From Amoeboaphelidium protococcarum (lineage: Eukaryota; Aphelidiomycota; Aphelidea), in assembly GCA_023515745.1 (NCBI GenBank), contig JALECJ010000257.1, forward strand, positions 560,687 to 624,686: a DNA stretch of 64,000 nucleotides. The letters are read 5' to 3'. Below the pieces are notes generated by a model. The model made no database searches. It was not told the DNA's origin and was given only the letters and a program-made list of their open reading frames with translations. Shown piece by piece: positions 24,955 through 35,910 of this stretch; position 1 is the stretch's first letter, and every line of letters begins with the position of its first letter. The position numbers were made by a program, and so were the translations under genes.

Positions 24955-25348
24955 TCACTGGACTTTAATTGCATGTAATGAATTGACTGTATTACTGGTA
25001 TGAATAAATTGCATTTTAATATCAAAATCATCTATCTTTATTAACTATGGAGTAGATTTAATAATGTTGTAACGACAGGTTAGCAAAACAGCTATCTAAT
25101 TCTATCATTAATTTTAAAATCTCTCGCCTGTTATTTCCTATTTGATTGATTATCTGTGGGTTTGTGCAGCATAAGAAGATTAGTTCAATTAGTGCCTCAT
25201 AATAATTTGCCAGCGATAAATTAGAATTTAATAACTTAAGTATGATGTTTACTCCTGCGTCACACTTTGAGATTGTTTTAATAGTAATCTCAGAAATGGC
25301 TTAATAAGAAACGTCCAAGCGTAATATTCTGATGTAAAAATAAGATTC
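24955..25348. other. Convergent intergenic region with in-frame ARM-like extension
   Basis: This lies between kinase copy A and cysteine dioxygenase copy 1. On the minus strand the dioxygenase frame continues ~100 sense codons past its TGA, with helical, leucine-rich, ARM-repeat-like content (see findings). The duplicated 3.16-kb unit starts at 25132. Confidence 0.4.
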
Positions 25349-26653
25349 TCATTTATTGCCACATGTCAATTTCTTGCCCTTTACAGAGTAGAATACACAA
25401 CGACCGCCAGTGCGTGCCTTACCAGTCTCAGCACAGAACGTGCGGCAAATCTCGATTGGTGGTGAGTAGAGATGAAGCGATACAGCCGGCTAATCTTCAT
25501 TAGGATTCGATACGCGATGAAGACCTAATTTGTCATGCATATACGCCACCTGATTAGTCTTCATGGTGAACTGAGATTTTACATTTAATGAACTAGCGCA
25601 CAAAGAACTCTCGCTGTCATCCTCACCACCATTACCATTGCAACCATTACTATCAATATCACCACAGAGTAAGCTCTACGACATTGATTTTTACAATCCA
25701 GCGGGCGGCATAACACGTCCCTACGGCCAGTCATATCTGGTTTCCTGCAATTCTCCGCTCATAACTTTCAGCAGGCAATGACTTCCACTATGATCATGAA
25801 CAGGGCTAACTTGACGCGGTCCCCAACAGAGAAGTAGAAGATTGTATTTGCCATTGCCATCGTCGACAAGATTCCTAGTATATCTGTATGGATCATAGAA
25901 GGCGTACTATCGCCAGTCATTATAGTGATGCTCTTTGTTGATATTATCATCTTGAGCGGTATCACAGTCATTGATAACATTCACCATACTTGCGTCAAAC
26001 TTGGACATTATTGCCTGCAACCTACTAATATCCGCATCATCCATGTCCATCAGACCAAATTATTTCATTTCATTCCTAATCATCATCACAAGATCATTGA
26101 ATGTCGCCGGAGTAGGAATCTCATCCTACTTACCTTATAACATGCTATCATTCCTGGCAGCAGTATGATCAAAAGCACCAGCAGAATGACGGGGAGGTGA
26201 GTGAGCAACAGCAAATCCAGTATTTACAGGAGATAAATGACGATCAGCTTCATCATTGAGCTCGCTATCAACCTAAAAGGCATTATTACTTTAATCATTC
26301 ATAAGCAACTTCTATGTCGGACTCTCATCGCATTGCTACGAACTAATACGATGATCCATAACGCCATCCGACTCATCAGATTCTGCATCAGTATAGTTTG
26401 CCTGTAGATACGGAGCGGGAGTGAGAGATTGACTAGACATGACATCACATCCGCTGTCGTCGTGGTAAGAATTTTGCTATTCATCTGCATGAGGAAGATG
26501 GAGGTGATTATTATCTTTACGAGAGGCAGCGGAGGAGTACTTACAGAGATGCTCCATCCTCGCAGGTGTCGCCTGAATATCGCTAAATGATAGAGGCAGT
26601 ACTTTCTACTACTTTGGCGAGTCAATCAATTATATTTATCGCAAACTATTCAT
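25349..26653 (-). CDS. CDO1: Cysteine dioxygenase type I, copy 1, 434 aa
   Basis: The catalytic cupin is unmistakable. HDHSGSHC (about residues 284-291) supplies two iron-binding His and the Cys of the Cys-Tyr cofactor. GLHRVSN (about 376) gives the third His, and SLHLYSPP the Tyr. The enzyme oxidises cysteine to cysteine sulfinate with Fe(II) and O2, controlling cysteine level and taurine/sulfate formation. The N-terminal ~190 residues are an extra Ser/Asp/Asn/Gln-rich extension not found in animal CDO (~200 aa in total). A glycine/serine insert also sits inside the cupin. The start could be a later ATG. Confidence 0.9.
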
Positions 26654-27244
26654 ACTAATCAAACAGAGTAGCTATTTCTTATCTTTAAGGTAAACGTAAC
26701 TCTTTTACAATATAGCCAAATGTACTACGAGGATAAACAAAATATTCCCAGACTAATTATTATCGTAAATACTTCAAAAACCTTTCACTTGCTGTAAAAA
26801 GATAAAGCCCAAAGGGTCTCTGAATGACGACAAAAATTTACAGAAATAATTCAGAGGAATGTGAATGTTTAAATATCCAATACAATCGCTACCAAAATGA
26901 TGATTGTATTAAAGTGAAATGAAGTGCGTGAACAGAGCTTGGGAAAGAAGAAAACGATTCAGCGGCTGTTGGACTTGAAAGGGCGAAATGATCAACTTTG
27001 TCGGCTGCAAGTTGTCGTGACAGATGGTGGCGACGGGTCTCGTGATTGATCAACAAAGTGATTGGCCGGAGATATAACTCACGTATCAGTTGCTACTAAG
27101 CTATGCTTTGATTTTAGTTGCTAGTGCTAATAGCTGCGATCTATCATAAATAATAAAGAGATAGAGGCAGATTTTGATATTTAAATGCAATTTATTCATA
27201 CCTATAAAACTATCGATTCATAACATGCAATTAAAATCCAGTGA
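26654..27244. other. Intergenic region inside the duplicated unit
   Basis: AT-rich upstream region of cysteine dioxygenase copy 1 joined to the 3' flank of kinase copy B. No gene seen. Confidence 0.4.
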
Positions 27245-28293
27245 TCAAATGTTCTCCATCAACGATTCCAGGTGGGTTTTCAACTCATCCAACTACCAGC
27301 GAAAGTTGTGCAACTACAAGCATTTCTCAATTATGATTTGCAATTGGTTCACATACGGCACAAAGGTCTCCTTCCACTAAATTTAAGTAAAATCAAAAGG
27401 ATGAAACTATGGTTCAATAGGCGCCATTTCCCGATCTTGGTCTTCCTGCGGCGGTACTAATACATCCCGATGCGCAGTAATAATACCCCAGGTAAAGTTC
27501 GCAGATGTGAGTTAGAGTATCATAACGCCAAGAAGCCACAAATCGTGATTTACGTATATGTCCTATTCCGGAGCATTATCACGAGCTTCTTCGTCCTTTG
27601 GCGGAGAGTTGCCTATTCTAGTAGCCAAATCATAATCAATTAACGTAACAGAATTCTCAGAATACCAGCAAATATTTGGGGCTCTAATGTCGCAATGGCA
27701 GAGTCGGTGCTTCTCTTGAAGATGCATCAATATATTTAGAATTTACAGTACCACGTCCACTAACTTCTTAAAGTCAAGAGGAGGATTTTGATACAAATCG
27801 CCGCGGTGATAGTAAGGCATTTTCAAGACTTTTCCCTTTTATGTCCAGCCCTGACAAAGCGTCTTATCAATAACAATTTCAGAATCAACAAGAGTCGCAT
27901 TCGCAGTCCATGTACTATATAATTTATAAACGTGTCCAGTTATACCACCATCCTTATCATCATCCAGTTCAATATATATAGGATTGTAGAATGATGGACG
28001 AGCCACCAACTTAGACGGGTTCACCTGTGGGAACTCACGACATAAGAGATGAGGCGGAATCCAGCAATACTAGGCAACTGGTTCATTTAATAAAGTAGCA
28101 CGTTTCAATAACTGATCATAAACTCCGATAGCCCACGTTATCCAGACCGTCAGCCAACGGGCCATTTCCGCGCCTTAGAGACGAACAGACCTAGAAATGA
28201 TGATTTTGCCATTGCCATAAATGTCACGCAAATCTACGCGCAAAATGTAGAGGCTTTTATGAGACATCAGCGGCACATAAACATACCACTCCT
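27245..28293 (-). pseudogene. Crinkler-D2-like kinase, copy B, 5' part missing at a gap
   Basis: This is the C-terminal ~350 codons of the same family as 23221-24954. It keeps HCDIRAPN and LIDYDLAT and ends at TGA 27247-27245. The 5' end stops at the single N at 28294, where sequence jumps to the next repeat unit, so the N-terminal ~220 residues are absent. The truncation is probably an assembly effect, so the real gene may be intact. Confidence 0.7.
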
Positions 28294-28294
28294 N
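28294..28294. other. Single-N assembly join
   Basis: One undetermined base separates the 5' side of kinase copy B from DNA matching 25132 onwards. It breaks a gene in mid-codon and coincides with a repeat boundary, which suggests a collapsed or forced scaffold join. Confidence 0.9.
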
Positions 28295-28511
28295 TATTTC
28301 CTATTTCATTGATTATCTGTGGGTTTGTGCAGCATAAGAAGATTAGTTCAATTAGTGCCTCATAATAATTTGCCAGCGATAAATTAGAATTTAATAACTT
28401 AAGTATGATGTTTACTCCTGCGTCACACTTTGAGATTGTTTTAATAGTAATCTCAGAAATGGCTTAATAAGAAACGTCCAAGCGTAATATTCTGATGTAA
28501 AAATAAGATTC

Positions 28512-29816
28512 TCATTTATTGCCACATGTCAATTTCTTGCCCTTTACAGAGTAGAATACACAACGACCGCCAGTGCGTGCCTTACCAGTCTCAGCACAGA
28601 ACGTGCGGCAAATCTCGATTGGTGGTGAGTAGAGATGAAGCGATACAGCCGGCTAATCTTCATTAGGATTCGATACGCGATGAAGACCTAATTTGTCATG
28701 CATATACGCCACCTGATTAGTCTTCATGGTGAACTGAGATTTTACATTTAATGAACTAGCGCACAAAGAACTCTCGCTGTCATCCTCACCACCATTACCA
28801 TTGCAACCATTACTATCAATATCACCACAGAGTAAGCTCTACGACATTGATTTTTACAATCCAGCGGGCGGCATAACACGTCCCTACGGCCAGTCATATC
28901 TGGTTTCCTGCAATTCTCCGCTCATAACTTTCAGCAGGCAATGACTTCCACTATGATCATGAACAGGGCTAACTTGACGCGGTCCCCAACAGAGAAGTAG
29001 AAGATTGTATTTGCCATTGCCATCGTCGACAAGATTCCTAGTATATCTGTATGGATCATAGAAGGCGTACTATCGCCAGTCATTATAGTGATGCTCTTTG
29101 TTGATATTATCATCTTGAGCGGTATCACAGTCATTGATAACATTCACCATACTTGCGTCAAACTTGGACATTATTGCCTGCAACCTACTAATATCCGCAT
29201 CATCCATGTCCATCAGACCAAATTATTTCATTTCATTCCTAATCATCATCACAAGATCATTGAATGTCGCCGGAGTAGGAATCTCATCCTACTTACCTTA
29301 TAACATGCTATCATTCCTGGCAGCAGTATGATCAAAAGCACCAGCAGAATGACGGGGAGGTGAGTGAGCAACAGCAAATCCAGTATTTACAGGAGATAAA
29401 TGACGATCAGCTTCATCATTGAGCTCGCTATCAACCTAAAAGGCATTATTACTTTAATCATTCATAAGCAACTTCTATGTCGGACTCTCATCGCATTGCT
29501 ACGAACTAATACGATGATCCATAACGCCATCCGACTCATCAGATTCTGCATCAGTATAGTTTGCCTGTAGATACGGAGCGGGAGTGAGAGATTGACTAGA
29601 CATGACATCACATCCGCTGTCGTCGTGGTAAGAATTTTGCTATTCATCTGCATGAGGAAGATGGAGGTGATTATTATCTTTACGAGAGGCAGCGGAGGAG
29701 TACTTACAGAGATGCTCCATCCTCGCAGGTGTCGCCTGAATATCGCTAAATGATAGAGGCAGTACTTTCTACTACTTTGGCGAGTCAATCAATTATATTT
29801 ATCGCAAACTATTCAT
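28512..29816 (-). CDS. CDO1: Cysteine dioxygenase type I, copy 2, 434 aa
   Basis: I see no base difference from copy 1 at 25349-26653: same [15 protein letters not shown] and HLYSPP active-site blocks, same N-terminal extension. It lies exactly 3163 bp away inside the repeated unit. It is either a very recent tandem duplicate or the same locus (or the other allele) entered twice in the assembly. Confidence 0.85.
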
Positions 29817-30407
29817 ACTAATCAAACAGAGTAGCTATTTCTTATCTTTAAGGTAAACGTAACTCTTTTACAATATAGCCAAATGTACTACGAGGATAAA
29901 CAAAATATTCCCAGACTAATTATTATCGTAAATACTTCAAAAACCTTTCACTTGCTGTAAAAAGATAAAGCCCAAAGGGTCTCTGAATGACGACAAAAAT
30001 TTACAGAAATAATTCAGAGGAATGTGAATGTTTAAATATCCAATACAATCGCTACCAAAATGATGATTGTATTAAAGTGAAATGAAGTGCGTGAACAGAG
30101 CTTGGGAAAGAAGAAAACGATTCAGCGGCTGTTGGACTTGAAAGGGCGAAATGATCAACTTTGTCGGCTGCAAGTTGTCGTGACAGATGGTGGCGACGGG
30201 TCTCGTGATTGATCAACAAAGTGATTGGCCGGAGATATAACTCACGTATCAGTTGCTACTAAGCTATGCTTTGATTTTAGTTGCTAGTGCTAATAGCTGC
30301 GATCTATCATAAATAATAAAGAGATAGAGGCAGATTTTGATATTTAAATGCAATTTATTCATACCTATAAAACTATTGATTCATAACATGCAATTAAAAT
30401 CCAGTGA

Positions 30408-30978
30408 TCAAATGTTCTCCATCAACGATTCCAGGTGGGTTTTCAACTCATCCAACTACCAGCGAAAGTTGTGCAACTACAAGCATTTCTCAATTATGAT
30501 TTGCAATTGGTTCACATACGGCACAAAGGTCTCCTTCCACTAAATTTAAGTAAAATCAAAAGGATGAAACTATGGTTCAATAGGCGCCATTTCCCGATCT
30601 TGGTCTTCCTGCGGCGGTACTAATACATCCCGATGCGCAGTAATAATACCCCAGGTAAAGTTCGCAGATGTGAGTTAGAGTATCATAACGCCAAGAAGCC
30701 ACAAATCGTGATTTACGTATATGTCCTATTCCGGAGCATTATCACGAGCTTCTTCGTCCTTTGGCGGAGAGTTGCCTATTCTAGTAGCCAAATCATAATC
30801 AATTAACGTAACAGAATTCTCAGAATACCAGCAAATATTTGGGGCTCTAATGTCGCAATGGCAGAGTCGGTGCTTCTCTTGAAGATGCATCAATATATTT
30901 AGAATTTACAGTACCACGTCCACTAACTTCTTAAAGTCAAGAGGAGGATTTTGATACAAATCGCCGCGGTGATAGTAA
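30408..30978 (-). pseudogene. Crinkler-D2-like kinase, copy C, fragment at a gap
   Basis: The last ~190 codons of the kinase, identical to the same part of copy B, including HCDIRAPN and LIDYDLA. It is cut at the N at 30979, after which the sequence is unrelated. Confidence 0.7.
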
Positions 30979-30979
30979 N
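30979..30979. other. Single-N assembly join
   Basis: One undetermined base at the point where the second repeat copy ends and unrelated DNA begins. The junction falls inside a coding sequence. Confidence 0.9.
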
Positions 30980-31217
30980 CGAAAGATCCAGTCCTTGTAG
31001 CGAACGACTTTTGTTTCAATTTACAATAAGCTAGTTTAAGGCCCTGCTTAAAAGAGAACCAAATGATACAAGTACTTCAGTGCCTGCGTTCAGAATTGAG
31101 AAAAATATTTTGATAGGTGTTATTTTATATCAATTTTATTTTATGCAAGCTTAACTTTGTCAACGCTTTTGATTCAAATCTGTATTCTGTCATCTTTCTA
31201 CCTTGCATTATTTTAAC

Positions 31218-31775
31218 ATGTCCAACTCCCCGAGATATGTCAGCTTGGAGAAGACATTATGTATAGAGCCGACAAATATTTTTCAGCCGAAGTCAAAACG
31301 ACAACAATTTACGAATATTGAGGAGCTTCTTATCTTCGTCTAGCTGCGTTTAGTGTTCTCCTGGTCCAATCTGCAGTAACAGCGCGTCTCCTCTACAAAT
31401 ATACTCATTGCGACTGAAACTCTCAAACCACGACAAAGCTCGGAATTACTGAAATTTGATTCCACAAAGAAGATAAACGCACGAATTATATTTGGAAATT
31501 TATTCACAATATCCAGTGGCAGTTTCTTTATACAAAGCGTTGTCCCAAATAGTTTAACTATCTGCCATCTTCTAACGCAAGACAAGACCAGCTAGTTAGA
31601 GGAAAGTCTGATTTTACTAACTCGCGTCCTATAGTAGCTGCTCGCTCCTTAGAAGCGTATTAAACGACGGTAAATTTGCTCTTTTTATACCGGAGTTATT
31701 TCATATACGGTAATGAAGTGTCTCAATAGAACGAACGCGTTTTTGATGTTTCGAAGGTTGAATTGGAATATTTGA
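31218..31775 (+). CDS. Hypothetical protein, 185 aa
   Basis: ATG 31218 opens a frame to TGA 31773 using TAG/TAA as Gln. The product begins MSNSPRYVSLEKTLCIEP, has a mixed composition and ends in a basic stretch. No domain, signal peptide or membrane segment is recognised. It lies in unique DNA just after an assembly join, between kinase copies C and D. It could be chance, since one-stop reading lengthens random frames. Confidence 0.35.
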
Positions 31776-32290
31776 CATGATTTCACTTTTATTGATCACT
31801 CATCTCTGAAGATGTGGTGAGGTATTCGAGCTTTTATCATCCATACTTCTCTTTGTTGTTTCAGAGTGCTAACGAGTGGGACGCGTCGAGCTGCATTAAG
31901 ATGAAACAGTGAGCAACTGCGTCGAAATATGAATACAATAAGATGTTTTGAATCTGAAATCCGAATTGTAATCAACGCTTCAATAAGCCAAATATGAACA
32001 ACATTTATGCAGTTTTACTGTTTAGGGGAAGGCATTTTTTATGATGAACAGAATATTAGGAAACTCTCAACCAAAAGTTTGAAACGAATCGCCCAAAGAG
32101 GAAATGCAATGAAACCGACTGGTTTAATAACGAACTCCAATTCCGTTTGCGTTGCTCACCTTGATTAAGGATTACAACACCACAATATATATCGAATTAT
32201 AAAGATATAGAGGCAGATTTTGATAATTAAATGCAATTTATTCATACCGTTAAAACTATCGATTCATAACATGCAATTAAAATCCAGTGA
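31776..32290. other. Intergenic region
   Basis: No gene seen. From about 32205 onward the sequence matches the 3' flank of kinase copies B and C. Confidence 0.4.
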
Positions 32291-34006
32291 TCAAATGTTC
32301 TCCATCAACGATTCAAGGTGGGTTTTCAACTCATCCAACTACCAGCGAAAGTTGTGCAACTACAAGCATTTCTCAATTATGAATTGCAATTGGTTCACAT
32401 AAGGCACAAATGTCTCCTTCCATCCAATAGAGGTAAAATCAAATGGATGAAACTATGGTTCAGATGGGGCCCTATCCTGATTCTGGCCTTATTATTGCTT
32501 CCAGTATTTAAATTACCTTACTAATTCATCTCGATGTCTAGTAATCACGCGCCAGGTAAAGTTCTCGCAAGTAAGCTAAAGTATCATAACGCCAAGAAGC
32601 CATAAGTCGTGATTTACGTACACGAACTATTCAGGAGCATTATCACGAGCTTCTCTGTCCTTAGGCGAGGCGGAGCCTATTCTAGTAGCCAAATCATAAT
32701 CGATTAACGTAACAGAATTCTCAGAATACCAGCAAATATTTGGGGCTCTAATGTCGCAATGGCAGAGTTGGTGCTTCTCTTGAAGATGCGTCAATACATT
32801 TACAACTTATATTACCACGTCCACTAACTTCTTAAAGTCAAGAGGAGGATTTTGATACAAATCTCCGCGGTGATAGTAAGGCATTTTCAAGACATTCTCA
32901 CTTTACACCCAGCCCTGACAAAGCGTCTTATCATTAATAATTTTAGAATTAACAAAAGTCGCATTCGCAGTCCATGTACTATATAATTTATAGACGTATC
33001 CATTTATATCACCATCCTTATCATCATCCAGTTCAATATATATAGGATTGTAGAATGATGGACGAGCCACCAACTTAGACGGGTTCACCTGTGGGAACTC
33101 ACGACATAAGAGATGAGGCGGAATCCAGCAATACTAGGCAACTGGTTAATTCAGCAAATTTACCCGTTCCAATAACTGATCATAAACTCCGATGGCCCAC
33201 GATATCCAGACCGTCAGCCAACGGGCCATTTACGCGCCTTAGAGAGGATCAGACCTAAATATGATGATTTTGCCACTGCTATAAATGTCGCATAAATCTA
33301 TGCGCAAAATGTAGAGGCTTTTATGAGACATCAGCGGCACATAAACATACCACTCCTCTCCAAATATGCTACTGACATCCTGGCTTGGTAGCATAGGAAA
33401 AACGCGCTACAGAAAGCCGATACCATTCAGCCCAGCTTGCAGAGTATACTAATCCAGCTTCTTGGACAATTCACAATCCGGCTTATATTAGGCTAGAGGA
33501 CCGACAACTGATTCAGCCCCAGCTCTTGATAGCATAAAGTTAAAGATGCTTGAACGAGGCCAATATATCCTACTCATCATATAGCTGTCTTGCACATTCT
33601 ACTTTTAGTGCCCGGCATAACTCGGTGGCATCTCCACGTTATACTTCCACTCATAACTGTTAGGCGTTACTTGAACTTGATCAGTCGCGTATTGTAGCAA
33701 TTATTTCACATGCTCCCACGTGCTATTCCCATCCGAGTCTAAAGGAAGTTGGTCGAAATCCATCAATTTTACGCGCACCAGCTCAGCAATCTAACTGATT
33801 CTCTTACTGTCAATATCGCTCGAGTATCTCAATAGATGCTTTTCACCACTTAATATCAGATCAACACAGAGGACCATTGCAGCTGCAACACCGCTACCAA
33901 CACATGAGCTTCCAGATGCACTTTGATATCCTGCATGCTCTCTAGCATTTGGATAATCAAAGCTAAAGTCACCCCCGGATACAACAATATCAGACTCTTT
34001 ACTCAT
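32291..34006 (-). CDS. Crinkler-D2-like protein kinase, copy D, 571 aa
   Basis: Full-length paralog of 23221-24954, on the opposite strand, with the same MSKESDIVVS start, the same YYHRGDLYQ...HCDIRAPN...LIDYDLATRIGS kinase core and TGA stop. Differences are spread over the whole length and are mostly conservative, and small indels account for six fewer codons. The reading frame is intact, which suggests selection or youth. With copy A it forms a ~1.9-kb inverted repeat flanking the dioxygenase region. N-terminal half unrecognised; no signal peptide. Confidence 0.7.
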
Positions 34007-34448
34007 CTTGATTGCTATAACTATAATAAATCTTCAGCGAGCTTTTTTATATCAACGATAATGCAGTAATAAAATTCAGCCAAAGCGTCTAAAGCGTAAT
34101 GTGAACCGTGATTGGATAACACTCTGATTGGGAGCGTGATTGATATTGACTGCAATGCTTCTGTAATAGAGTGAGAAGAGTCATTTCTGCAGCGGGCAGA
34201 TGTAGATTGTCATGAATTCATGTATAGATAACTTCGGTACGGTAGTAAGAATGGTCAGATTCTGGTCGCAAGCAGTATTCTAATTACAGTTTCAAAGTTT
34301 TGGTGCAGGGCGGCTCAACTACGACGGAGCGATATCTAATCACGTTCTACAGAGGATACATATTTTAAAATAAATCTTTTTTATAAAGCCTAAAGTTTAT
34401 TTAGTAAATAGCAAAATGTGTATATCTTTTCATCATAGCAACACCTAT
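34007..34448. other. Intergenic region
   Basis: 34007 to about 34170 mirrors the promoter block at 23050-23220. The rest is AT-rich and non-coding. Confidence 0.45.
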
Positions 34449-35546
34449 TCATCGGCGGTGAGTTTTCAACTCATCTTGCAGTTTATAACACAATTCCAGC
34501 TAACTTACCGTCTGAACCATGTAAGGTCTTTATCTTCTCAGAGAAGTGACGATATCTAAAATGACGTCTTTATGACAATCTTCCTTGTAAATTATTCCGT
34601 TGTTAATGGCGAACTAATCTTGGTCAGTATCCGACCTATTACTTACATCAATCTGACCTTCATCAATACTCTCAAGATGTTACGCATCATAGCCGCTACT
34701 TCTTATAAGAGATAAATAATAAGAGATAGCAATAAAAGTGCCGGTGCGTCCACATCCGGCGCTACAGTGTACTACAACTGGAGATGATAAATGAGAGCTA
34801 GTTTGGCACAGTTCAGTTACTTTGTCATGTAACTATATAAGAGCTTAAGTATCGGAGGGAACTGAATGATCAGGCCAGCCGGTATATTGCAACTAATAGA
34901 CGCTTCTGTCAGGTTGACCAGGCGAGGAGAGTATAAATCGACGTAATATACAGTCATTGGCAATAGAGTTGATGCCTAGAGACGGAGATGATTTAATATG
35001 AGCGACAGACGCGTGTTCTGAGTGTAAGCGGACACTGACAGATTTTAATGAGCTCATATTTTCCGAGCACGTACTACTACCAGTATCATTGCCGGTAGTC
35101 TTATCTTCACAGTCGAAATTCAAAACTGTATCCAGAGAATGCGGCCAATATCGCCAGCACTTTTACATATCACCATCTGTGAGGCCGGTCAGCATTAAAA
35201 TAACACCAACACGTTCGCGATAAATCATTCGCCAAAAATCATGCACGGTATTCTACTTTGGTCCCTGCGTGGCGATATAGTGACCTGTAGTGACTCGGTT
35301 GCTAAGGGAGGCGCCGTCGATCATTGCAGCGTCAAACGGATAATTAATATACGAAGCGTTGATATAGTTATTAGGAAGCCCACAATCGATATAATTGCCA
35401 TCATACGGGAGCACATCCGAGTATCGGTTCAGCTAGTGATTAGTCCTGGCAACGCTGTGATTATAAAACTTCATCGGCAAATCTTACGGGCTTCTACCAG
35501 CCGATCTTCCAGCGGCATGCAGCTCAAATTAGATACCATTCAACAT
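34449..35546 (-). CDS. Classical protein tyrosine phosphatase, 365 aa
   Basis: All catalytic elements are present. [10 protein letters not shown] is the phosphotyrosine-recognition loop, YINASYI and YIATQGP follow, WPDHSVP is the WPD loop (about residue 222), [12 protein letters not shown] the C-x5-R P-loop (about 259-265), and [18 protein letters not shown] the Q-loop end. It is a single-domain, non-receptor enzyme without signal peptide or membrane segment. An Asp/Ser-rich insertion of ~70 residues sits between QGP and WPD, and a smaller one follows the P-loop. Such enzymes dephosphorylate MAP kinases or other phosphotyrosine proteins. Confidence 0.95.
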
Positions 35547-35910
35547 CTACACAAACCGGATGAACAGGAGTCAATAAAACACTCAGCTTAGGAATGAACT
35601 AAATTAATAGCGCAAATGTTTTACTTTGAACTTTCGAGCGTAAAATGATGACGCTGATGACGGAGTGCCCATGACGTAGTGCTACTGAAATTGACGGCGA
35701 TTCGAGAAATGTTTCCGCTGAAAGAAAACACAAAAGGGGCGCGCAATTTGGCCAGTTTTTAGATTTCGGACAATTTGAAGTAGCCCTCTTACATGTTTGA
35801 ATTGATGCAGCAGAATTAGAAGAAAAACGGGAGAAAAGTAAAAACGGTATTACTGGATAGCTAGCTATTCCTTTATATCATTAAACAACTTTCACATTTG
35901 TGTCAATTGT
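35547..35910. other. Intergenic region
   Basis: Between PTP and SAC1 on the same strand. AT-rich, no coding signal. Confidence 0.4.

Larger units (their letters stand above)
25132..28293. repeat. 3.16-kb duplicated unit, first copy
   Basis: 25132-27815 reappears at 28295-30978 at a constant offset of 3163 bp. The only differences I noticed are 25144 (G versus C) and 27214 (C versus T). The unit carries one cysteine dioxygenase gene and the 3' half of a Crinkler-like kinase gene. The second copy is cut short at the second N. Confidence 0.95.
28295..30978. repeat. 3.16-kb duplicated unit, second (truncated) copy
   Basis: Same sequence as 25132-27815 apart from two differences noticed. It holds cysteine dioxygenase copy 2 and the 3' end of kinase copy C, and ends abruptly at the N at 30979. 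Confidence 0.95.
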
